From assembly GCA_034519515.1 (NCBI GenBank), contig JAXHOK010000048.1, positions 1-64,000 of the forward strand: a stretch of 64,000 bases of DNA, written 5' to 3'. The notes under the pieces are model-generated. The model searched no databases and was not told where the DNA came from. It saw only the letters and a program-made list of their open reading frames with translations. Source of the stretch: Arcicella sp034519515 (lineage in GTDB: Bacteria; Bacteroidota; Bacteroidia; Cytophagales; Spirosomataceae). Below, piece after piece: positions 58,231-64,000 of the stretch. The position numbers and the translations under genes were made by a program. Each line of letters begins with the position of its first letter. The first letter of the stretch is position 1.

Positions 58231-58293
58231 GATTTAGAACTTAACGATTTGGAACTTAACGATTTGGAACTTACTGACTTAGAACTTAACGAC
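58231..58293. repeat. 15-bp tandem repeat array 1
   Basis: About four copies of a 15-bp unit GATTTGGAACTTAAC with scattered changes (GATTTAG..., GACTTAGAACTTAAC). It lies just downstream of the response-regulator gene. The unit resembles the 15-bp unit of the array at 59458. Confidence 0.75.
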
Positions 58294-58303
58294 TATTTAT
58301 TAC

Positions 58304-58639
58304 CTACTGAATCAATTTCATTATTTTTTCCAAGTTCAAGGGTTTCTCCACAAAACCGTCCACACCCAGTGCAAGAGCCTTTTCAGAAATTCCTTCCATT
58401 GCCGAAATCATGTATAATTTGGCTAATGGAGCTTTTTCTCTGAAGGTCGTTATTTTGTCGATACCCTGCCCGTCTGGTAAATTATTATCCAAAAATACCA
58501 GCATCGGTTGTTCTGTTACAACGGTTTCTAAGCCGTCAGTTAGGTTGTGGGCAAGCGTTGTAGAGATACCTTGCTTTTTCAAAATCATTCCCAGTAAGAG
58601 ACAAATATCTAATTCATCATCAATGATGACAGCTTTCAT
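58304..58639 (-). CDS. Single-domain response regulator
   Basis: 111 residues from the ATG at 58639; the frame extends upstream to 58705, but this start gives the canonical receiver N-terminus MKAVIIDDELDICLLLG. Acidic pair D7/D8, phospho-acceptor Asp51 in LVFLDNNLPDG, Ser/Thr in MISAMEG and Lys99 in FVEKPLN complete the receiver active site. No output domain. It probably acts through protein-protein contacts or as a phosphate relay. The receiver of the NtrC-type protein at 62611 starts similarly (ILVIDDDTDICLLL). Confidence 0.92.
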   Translation of the reverse strand: MKAVIIDDELDICLLLGMILKKQGISTTLAHNLTDGLETVVTEQPMLVFLDNNLPDGQGIDKITTFREKAPLAKLYMISAMEGISEKALALGVDGFVEKPLNLEKIMKLIQ

Positions 58640-58880
58640 ATAAAACGATGTTAATGGTCGGTAGCTCATAGTATTGGTATTCAATATGACAGCGTCTTCT
58701 TGCATACGGAGGCTTGTGAATAAGACATCAAAAATATCGTGCCACCAACATTGAGATTCATCCTAAGATGCTAACCTCAATCTGGGGAAAAAAGACATCA
58801 ATAATCGTTGAAATTGATGTGGAATGCTATTTTTTACCTTCTTACTGTAAATATTTTATCAATCTTAACGCAATAAAGTT

Positions 58881-59192
58881 ATGACCAAGAATTCAAGTGT
58901 AGTATTAGGAATCGTAACCGCAGCCGTAGCTGGTGCCGTAATTGGAATGTTGTTTGCTCCTGACAAAGGAACAGAATTGAGAGAGAAAGTGCGTGGTACT
59001 GTCAATGATTTAGCGTCAGATTTTCTTGATGCCATCAAAAATAAGCGTGACCAATACGGTAACATTGGTGAAGATGTGAAAGATGCCGCCCAAAATTTTA
59101 AGTCGAAAGCAGTTGGTAAATATGCTGAGGTGAAAGACCAAGTAGAAACGGGTATGGAAAACGCCAAAGATAAAGCACAAACTTATGCTTAA
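58881..59192 (+). CDS. YtxH-domain protein
   Basis: 103 residues. The N-terminal membrane segment and following turn (VVLGIVTAAVAGAVIGMLFAPDKGTELREKV) are the YtxH signature. The rest is an amphipathic Lys/Ala/Glu helix (FKSKAVGKYAEVKDQVETGMENAKDK). Family members are general-stress or envelope-associated proteins of unknown mechanism. A MITE-like element follows 14 bp after the stop. The preceding gap (58640-58880) holds no gene that I can support. Confidence 0.88.
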   Translation: MTKNSSVVLGIVTAAVAGAVIGMLFAPDKGTELREKVRGTVNDLASDFLDAIKNKRDQYGNIGEDVKDAAQNFKSKAVGKYAEVKDQVETGMENAKDKAQTYA

Positions 59193-59205
59193 ATAAATTA
59201 TTAAG

Positions 59206-59364
59206 TACACTGTTTAATAAGTTATTTCAACTTCCCGAAAGTAGAAGTAACTTTCGGGAAGTGAATTCCTAAGCTACTTCCCGAAAGTTGTTTCTACTTT
59301 CGGGAAGTTCTCCAATCGAAGATTTTAGGGTAAAAATCATCCAGAAAACTTATTAAACAGTGTA
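59206..59364. mobile_element. MITE-like element family 2 with perfect 18-bp ends
   Basis: TACACTGTTTAATAAGTT at 59206-59223 is exactly inverted at 59347-59364. Between them are two hairpins, each ACTTCCCGAAAGT...ACTTTCGGGAAGT (at ~59230-59262 and ~59275-59307), so the 13-mer occurs four times. If the ends are read as CACTGTTTAA..., the flanks are TA on both sides, like IS630/Tc1-type insertions. No ORF. One copy in the window. Confidence 0.7.
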
Positions 59365-59457
59365 TCAAGTGTTTAAGTCGTAAGTCTTTAATTCATAAGT
59401 TTTTAAGTCATAATTCATTAAAGCATAAGTCTTCCAAGTTGTGAGAATAGCACTTAT

Positions 59458-59570
59458 AGACTTACGACTTACGACTTATAGACTTACGACTTATAGACTT
59501 ACGACTTATAGACTTACGACTTATAGACTTACGACTTATAGACTTACGACTTATAGACTTACGACTCAGA
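59458..59570. repeat. 15-bp tandem repeat array 2
   Basis: Unit GACTTACGACTTATA: five perfect tandem copies at 59481-59555 with partial or irregular copies on each side. The flanks (from ~59370) contain related TTAAGTC/CATAAGT words. It lies just before the holin-like gene and fills, with the MITE-like element, the 406-bp gap 59193-59598. Confidence 0.9.
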
Positions 59571-59598
59571 ACTTAAAAACTTCTTACCCCAAAAAGCC

Positions 59599-59964
59599 AT
59601 GCAAATTATAGATTCCGCAAACGAGATAAAAGAACGAGCTGTTGATGTGTTCGACTATACAACCGAGTATTTGGAGGCTCGTTGGAACTTGGGCATTCTG
59701 AATGCCTCAGAAAAAACTGCCACCACATTATCCAGCCTTGTGGCGGGTGTTATTGTGGGCATATTTGGTATTATTGTTCTGTTGTTTTTGAGTTTGGGCG
59801 CAGCCTGGATGATTGGCGAAGCCATGAATAATCACGCTGTGGGGTTTTTCTTGGTGGGTGGTTTCTATGCCGTCCTTGGTGTTGTTATATACAATATCAG
59901 AGATAAATTTATTAAAGTACCCTTAGTCAATTCTTTCATCAAGAACTTTTATTATGAAAACTAA
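59599..59964 (+). CDS. Phage-holin-family (DUF1469-like) membrane protein
   Basis: 121 residues. A helical N-terminus (EIKERAVDVFDYTTEYLEARWNLGILNASEKTA) is followed by two membrane helices (LVAGVIVGIFGIIVLLFLSLG and VGFFLVGGFYAVLGVVIYNI). This matches the 'phage holin family' (DUF1469/YqjE-like) proteins that accompany YtxH proteins in stress clusters. They are membrane proteins of unknown role and not proof of a prophage. The gene overlaps the next by 11 bp, so the two are co-translated. Confidence 0.85.
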   Translation: MQIIDSANEIKERAVDVFDYTTEYLEARWNLGILNASEKTATTLSSLVAGVIVGIFGIIVLLFLSLGAAWMIGEAMNNHAVGFFLVGGFYAVLGVVIYNIRDKFIKVPLVNSFIKNFYYEN

Positions 59965-60331
59965 AATTCAAAATTTAGATGATGTTCGGGCTGAAAGAGT
60001 TCGGCTAAAAAATCAAATTGAAAACTCAAGGATAAGTCTCAGACAAGAATTTGCGGCAATTAAAAAGGAATTAAATCCTGTGAATCAGGCATTAGGTTTG
60101 GTTTCAGATGCTTTTACCGCACCCCGCAAAGGACTTTTGAGTTTGGGCATTGGCTTGGGGGTCAATACCGTTCTGAAAAACGTAATATTGGCTCGTGCGG
60201 GTTGGTTGCCTCGTTTGGTTGTGCCTTTTTTAGTCAAAAACGCAGCAACAAATTATATCGCCAAAAATGGTACATCAGTAGTAGAAGGAATGTTGGGATG
60301 GGTGAAAAGAGCTACTGATAAGAAGGTTTAA
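59954..60331 (+). CDS. Hypothetical protein co-translated with the holin-like gene
   Basis: 125 residues. The N-terminal half is a charged helix (NLDDVRAERVRLKNQIENSRISLRQEFAAIKKELN). The C-terminal half is hydrophobic and Gly/Leu-rich (GLLSLGIGLGVNTVLKNVI, GWLPRLVVPFLVKNAATNYI), probably membrane-associated. It starts 11 bp before the holin-like stop, a tight overlap that argues for a shared complex. A terminator follows. No family recognised. Confidence 0.72.
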   Translation: MKTKIQNLDDVRAERVRLKNQIENSRISLRQEFAAIKKELNPVNQALGLVSDAFTAPRKGLLSLGIGLGVNTVLKNVILARAGWLPRLVVPFLVKNAATNYIAKNGTSVVEGMLGWVKRATDKKV

Positions 60332-60355
60332 ATTTTTAGTGTTTTATGTTACTGA

Positions 60356-60386
60356 CCCGTGCCATTGCTCAAAGCGGTGGCACGGG
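60356..60386 (+). terminator. Terminator after the holin-like pair
   Basis: CCCGTGCCA (60356-60364) and TGGCACGGG (60378-60386) form a 9-bp G+C-rich stem followed by ATTTTG. It lies 24 bp after the stop. Confidence 0.75.
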
Positions 60387-60429
60387 ATTTTGCTTATGTT
60401 CAGTTTGTAGTTTTCTTTCCAATAACTAA

Positions 60430-60593
60430 GAAGCCGTTTTAAAATATCTTACGACAAATTCTGATTGTCTTATTCTGACTATCGAAACCATATTTTTTAC
60501 ACAAGATACGCTGTATATTCCTTAAAAAAATATGATTCCGCTACTCAAAAAATACAATCAGACTTTATTCAGAATATATTTTAAAACGGCTTC
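60430..60593 (+). mobile_element. MITE family 1, copy D
   Basis: 164 bp with intact GAAGCCGTTTTAAAATAT ends, nearly identical to copy C. The left flank is TAA (60427-60429). The matching right TAA comes only after the extra half copy (60666-60668), so the duplication of the right half happened inside the insertion. Confidence 0.92.
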
Positions 60594-60665
60594 TTAAAAA
60601 AATATGATTCCGCTACTCAAAAAATACAATCAGACTTTATTCAGAATATATTTTAAAACGGCTTC
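60594..60665 (+). mobile_element. Tandem duplication of the right half of MITE copy D
   Basis: 72 bp (TTAAAAAAATATGATTCCGC ... ACGGCTTC) repeat the right half of copy D exactly. The end is followed by TAA. It was probably produced by slippage or recombination between hairpin arms. Confidence 0.88.
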
Positions 60666-60780
60666 TAAGAAGCGACCGCTAATTGCTCTAATCTCATCCG
60701 TAGCGTTTTGTCCATTTCCATGAGTGCTGTATCGGTTTTTCCTCCTCTTGCAATGCTATTAAACGGGGTACTAATTACCA

Positions 60781-60851
60781 TTGTAGAAAAAAATTCCCAA
60801 AAATGCTTTGTGAAATTTCATAGTTTCGAGTTTGAGTAATTTTTTCTACAA
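60781..60851. repeat. Inverted repeat in the rpoN upstream gap
   Basis: TTGTAGAAAAAAATT (60781-60795) is mirrored by AATTTTTTCTACAA (60838-60851). It lies in the 734-bp gap 60332-61065. The rest of the gap, beyond the MITE copies, contains a short minus-strand frame (60665-60781, 38 codons, no recognised function, ending at the MITE boundary) and A+T-rich sequence leading to rpoN. Confidence 0.5.
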
Positions 60852-61065
60852 AAAATGAGTAATAATTTACCCAATATGGGGATTTTAGAGAAGTTATGTA
60901 TGTTATTATAAATTTCAATATATTGTCACAATCAATTAAAATAGTATTTTTATAAATATTTATCTCTATCAGTATTGCTGATTGAATGAATTTGACTTAT
61001 TTTCAATAAGACCATAAAAAAACTGGCATACTATTTTGTTTTTTACAAAGAAATCATGCTAAATC

Positions 61066-62517
61066 ATGTCTGCTCAAATGTTCAAGCTATCCCAATCACA
61101 GAAACAGACCTTAAAAATTTCACCCGCACAAATTCAGCTCTTGAATTTCTTGCAGATGAATACCATGGAATTGGAACAACATCTGAAAAATGAGTTGGAA
61201 GAAAATCCGCTTTTGGAAGAAGGCGTGGAAGAATCTGAAAAAAATGATGATGGCACAGGGGATTCAAACGATTTTACGGACGGATTAGATAGCACACAAG
61301 ATTTTATGGATTGGGATGAATTTGGAAATGATGACACCCCCGATTATCGCACCCGTGTGAACAACATTAGCAATGACGATAATGAATATACGCCCATTAT
61401 AAGCCAATTGGTTAGTTGGCGAGAAGAACTGAAAGAACAATTCCTGATGCTGTCACTTTCTGAAAGACAGCAATTTGTGGCTGGATATGTGGTTGATTCT
61501 CTTACAGACGAAGGCTATTTACCTTTCTCCGTTATTGATATTGCCGATGATATTTCTTTTTCAAATGGAATGTTTATTGAACCCACAGAAGTGGAAGAAA
61601 TCTTGAAAATAATGTCTTGTATGAAGCCCGTAGGACTGGGTTCACGAGATTTACAAGATTGTATGATAAGACAGCTGTTGAATTGTGAAAGCAAGAATCA
61701 AGAAAAGGTTGAACAAAAAAATATGGCTATTTGCATCGTAGAGAACCATTTTGAGGATTTATCCAAAAGAAATTATGAGCGAATCATGCGAACTGCCAGT
61801 ATTAATCAAGAACAACTGAAAAATGTTATTCAACTTATCGGAACATTAAATCCCAAGCCCGTGATGGGCGGCAATAATGATACGCTTCAGATAAAAGACA
61901 ACGTAGTCCCAGATTATATTGTCAATGTGGAGGGCGAAACCATTGAGGTTGAACTGAATAATCGTCAAATTCCGCCTATCAAAATCAATAAATTTTATGT
62001 GAATATGATGGGGGATAGTCGGGCGGCAAATTCCTATGTAAACAATAAATTAAATTCTGCTAATTGGTTGATAGATGCCATCATACAGCGTGAAAATACG
62101 ATGACAAAAGTGATGCAAACCATTGTGAAAATGCAAGCTAATTTTTTCAAAAGGGGAGATGAAAGATTGCTCAAACCCATGATTTTGAAAGATGTTGCCG
62201 AGCGAATCTCGATGGATATTTCAACGGTTTCACGAGTGACGAGTGGTAAATATGCTCAAACGCCCTTCGGCACAATTCACTTAAAAGATTTATTTACCGA
62301 AGGTTTGATGTCTGATAGTGGCGAGGAGGTTTCCAACCGCAAAATTCAATTGGCACTCGAAGAATTAATTAAACAAGAAGATAAAAGAAATCCACTCAAC
62401 GATTTTCAGTTGATGGATTTATTGTCTGCTCAGGGTTTGAATGTAGCCCGCCGAACCGTTGCCAAATACCGAGATTTAATGAATATTCCTTCCATCCAAA
62501 TGCGAAGGATTCTTTAA
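61066..62517 (+). CDS. rpoN: RNA polymerase sigma-54 factor
   Basis: 483 residues, standard length. Region I is the Gln/Leu-rich N-terminus (FKLSQSQKQTLKISPAQIQLLNFLQMNTMELEQHL), which contacts enhancer-binding proteins. An acidic region II follows (NDDGTGDSNDFTDGLDS). The core-binding part and HTH (LKDVAERISMDISTVSRVTSGKYAQ) precede the RpoN box ARRTVAKYRDLMNIPSIQMRR at ~461-481 for -24 recognition; it is nearly canonical. It needs an AAA+ activator to open promoters, and one follows 93 bp downstream on the same strand. Confidence 0.97.
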   Translation: MSAQMFKLSQSQKQTLKISPAQIQLLNFLQMNTMELEQHLKNELEENPLLEEGVEESEKNDDGTGDSNDFTDGLDSTQDFMDWDEFGNDDTPDYRTRVNNISNDDNEYTPIISQLVSWREELKEQFLMLSLSERQQFVAGYVVDSLTDEGYLPFSVIDIADDISFSNGMFIEPTEVEEILKIMSCMKPVGLGSRDLQDCMIRQLLNCESKNQEKVEQKNMAICIVENHFEDLSKRNYERIMRTASINQEQLKNVIQLIGTLNPKPVMGGNNDTLQIKDNVVPDYIVNVEGETIEVELNNRQIPPIKINKFYVNMMGDSRAANSYVNNKLNSANWLIDAIIQRENTMTKVMQTIVKMQANFFKRGDERLLKPMILKDVAERISMDISTVSRVTSGKYAQTPFGTIHLKDLFTEGLMSDSGEEVSNRKIQLALEELIKQEDKRNPLNDFQLMDLLSAQGLNVARRTVAKYRDLMNIPSIQMRRIL

Positions 62518-62600
62518 CCAATGAAGAATGCGTAACGAGTAATGATTAATATTCGTAATCACTCATTCATAATTACTCACTACGCATTACTCATTAAACA
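62518..62600. repeat. Imperfect inverted repeat between rpoN and the regulator
   Basis: AATGCGTAACGAGTAATGATT (split: left arm from ~62528) pairs loosely with AATTACTCACTACGCATT on the right. This kind of AATGAGTAATGCGTA sequence fills the short spacer. It may attenuate or end rpoN transcription. Confidence 0.45.
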
Positions 62601-62610
62601 TTAAAATCCC

Positions 62611-64000
62611 ATGACAAAACGCATATTAGTTATTGACGACGACACCGACATTTGTTTGTTATTACGTCGCTTTTTGACAAAAAATGGTTACGAAGTTGCC
62701 ATTGCTCACACAGGCAAAGATGGTCTGGCGATGCTTGATGCTTTTAATCCAGATTTAGTAATGACTGATTTTAAGTTAGGAGATATTGACGGTGTAACCA
62801 TCCTGAGCAGAATCAAAGCAAAGTTGCCTCATGTGGTGGTCATCATCATTACGGGTTATTCAGACATTAAAGTTGCCATCAACGTGATGAAACAAGGGGC
62901 GTATGATTATATTACAAAGCCGCTTTTTCCAGATGAAATCTTGATAACGCTCCAAAAGGCTCTTGCCGAAGCCAGCGAAGAAAAAATTGAAACTGAAAAT
63001 AGTAAATCATTAAAAAGTACGGCAAACAGCCCTTCCAGACGTTCAGCAACGGCTCCGTATTTGTTTGGCGAAGGTCCAGAATCTCAATATTTATACCGTC
63101 AAGTTGATTTGGTTGCTCCCACCAATTATAGTGTAATTGTGTATGGTGAAAGTGGCTCGGGAAAGGAGGCGGTGGCTCTTGAAATCCACAAACGGAGCAA
63201 GCGAGCCACGGGTCCTTTTGTGGCGATGGACTGTGGAGCAATCTCCCGAGAATTATCCGCCAGCGAGCTTTTTGGGCATGAAAAAGGCTCATTTACGGGT
63301 GCTTTGGAACGTAAAATTGGACATTTTGAAATGGCAAATGGTGGAACACTTTTTTTGGATGAAGTGGGGAATTTACCTTACGATGTTCAGGTGTCATTGT
63401 TGAGAGTTGTGCAGGAACGAAGAGTTCGCAGATTGGGTGGAGCCAAGGAAATCGAGATTGATGTCCGAATCATCGTGGCATCCAACGAACGCCTTTTGGA
63501 TGCCGCCCGAAAGAACAATTTTAGAGAAGATTTATACTATCGCTTCAACGAATTTAGTATTGATGTGCCACCGCTTCGCAATCGAAAGACGGATATTATG
63601 ATTTTTGCGAATTTCTTTTTGGAAAAAACCAATGCCGAACTCAGCAAGCACGTACAAGGGTTTTCGTCTGATGCTCAGGCTGCTTTTATGGAATATCCTT
63701 GGCCTGGCAATTTGCGTGAAATGCGGAATGTTATTAAAAGAGCAACCTTGATGTCGGAAGGAGAACATATTGAAACACGAAATCTGCCCTTTGAATTGCT
63801 CAATTATGACCGTTTGTTGAAGCCTGATAGTGCCAATGAAACGAATAATTATGTTCCAGAACCCGTTGCTTATTCGCCGCCACCACCCGTCCCACAAGCG
63901 GTGCATCTCAACCAACCCGTATTTAGCCAGCCCGCAGCGACTGGCGGGGTAAATTTAAAAGTAGCGTCTTCGGAGGCGGAATATGAAGTGATTATTAACG
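62611..64000 (+). CDS. Sigma-54-dependent NtrC-type response regulator (runs off the window)
   Basis: 463 residues visible with no stop before the window end. Receiver domain at 1-~120: ILVIDDDTDICLLLRRF, phospho-acceptor Asp53 in VMTDFKLGD, Thr81 in IITGYSD, Lys103 in YITKPL. A linker leads to an AAA+ domain from ~150: Walker A GESGSGKEA, sigma-54 contact loop GSFTGA (a GAFTGA variant), Walker B GGTLFLDEVGNL, and FREDLYYRFNEF as sensor/arginine-finger region. After ~415 a Pro-rich linker begins (VAYSPPPPVPQ); the C-terminal Fis-type HTH is presumably beyond the window. It is the natural activator partner of the adjacent RpoN. The sensor kinase is not in view. Confidence 0.95.
   Translation, partial: MTKRILVIDDDTDICLLLRRFLTKNGYEVAIAHTGKDGLAMLDAFNPDLVMTDFKLGDIDGVTILSRIKAKLPHVVVIIITGYSDIKVAINVMKQGAYDYITKPLFPDEILITLQKALAEASEEKIETENSKSLKSTANSPSRRSATAPYLFGEGPESQYLYRQVDLVAPTNYSVIVYGESGSGKEAVALEIHKRSKRATGPFVAMDCGAISRELSASELFGHEKGSFTGALERKIGHFEMANGGTLFLDEVGNLPYDVQVSLLRVVQERRVRRLGGAKEIEIDVRIIVASNERLLDAARKNNFREDLYYRFNEFSIDVPPLRNRKTDIMIFANFFLEKTNAELSKHVQGFSSDAQAAFMEYPWPGNLREMRNVIKRATLMSEGEHIETRNLPFELLNYDRLLKPDSANETNNYVPEPVAYSPPPPVPQAVHLNQPVFSQPAATGGVNLKVASSEAEYEVIIN

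Noticed and set aside
59458..59570. Possible CRISPR array
   Set aside because: The 15-bp units are directly tandem with no spacers, and no cas genes are present.
59599..60331. Holin-like protein as a sign of a prophage
   Set aside because: There are no other phage genes nearby, and this holin-like family is usually chromosomal and linked to stress proteins such as YtxH.
60665..60781. 38-codon minus-strand frame ending at the MITE boundary
   Set aside because: Too short and unrecognised; it could be the start of a gene cut by the MITE, but the continuation could not be found on the other side.
60980..61065. Sigma-54 type promoter (CTGGCAT...TTTTG) upstream of rpoN
   Set aside because: The spacing between the GG and the TTG element is one base too long and the GC dinucleotide at -12 is missing.
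1..64000. tRNA, rRNA, riboswitch or replication-origin signals
   Set aside because: I looked for cloverleaf-like G+C-rich segments and known riboswitch cores and saw none that I could support.

Overview
The window looks like a chromosomal segment of a Bacteroidota bacterium, probably order Cytophagales. The reasons are a SusC/SusD pair with an ECF sigma factor, many MKK-type secreted proteins, LytTR regulators, DUF1080, DUF1028 and DUF5117-type secreted proteins, A+T-rich spacers, and TAnnTTTG-type -7 boxes with little Shine-Dalgarno signal. No rRNA, tRNA or CRISPR array was seen.

Layout. 1-1.4 kb is decayed: an IS256-family transposase remnant, one copy of a 164-bp MITE, and a broken LytTR membrane regulator. 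1.6-6.1 kb holds two secreted amidohydrolase-like genes in tandem. 6.3-12.4 kb is a nutrient-uptake locus (ECF sigma, a stub of its anti-sigma factor, SusC, SusD). 12.7-15.7 kb is one large DUF1508-TM-OmpA protein flanked by an inverted ~100-bp repeat. 16-18.5 kb encodes a periplasmic GMC dehydrogenase with its small subunit. 18.7-25.6 kb holds secreted unknowns, an SDR, an amino-acid permease and a GH78 rhamnosidase. 25.7-27.6 kb is a scar of three truncated genes. 27.6-34.8 kb carries a DUF1028 protein, a VapBC pair, a metalloprotease, a DUF1080 protein and regulators. 35.7-37.4 kb is a two-gene operon of unknown function with a nucleoside-deoxyribosyltransferase-like second protein; it is the best candidate for an undescribed system. 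37.7-43.8 kb holds a pectin-degrading SGNH-GH28 fusion, hemL, a substrate-binding protein and an ElaA-type acetyltransferase. 44-52 kb is a truncated SWIM gene running into a roughly 2,430-residue, 31-repeat surface protein that also lacks its N-terminus. 52.3-55.2 kb is a mobile/defence patch: hairpin repeats, a dead RAYT transposase between inverted REP sequences, a restriction-enzyme N-terminus cut off by one REP, and a HigBA pair. 55.3-60.3 kb has a GH13 branching enzyme and a set of small envelope or stress proteins. 61-64 kb encodes RpoN and a sigma-54 response regulator that runs off the window.

How the genes fit together. GH78, the SGNH-GH28 fusion, SusCD and the DUF1080 protein suggest use of plant polysaccharides such as pectin or rhamnogalacturonan. 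RpoN and the NtrC-type regulator form a natural regulatory pair. The small YtxH, holin-like and charged coiled-coil proteins look like an envelope-stress set.

A striking feature is the amount of small mobile DNA. There are four full copies and one half copy of a MITE with 3-bp TAA/TTA duplications, a second MITE-like element with TA ends, REP/RAYT sequences and several related hairpin families. Many of these sit exactly where genes are broken.
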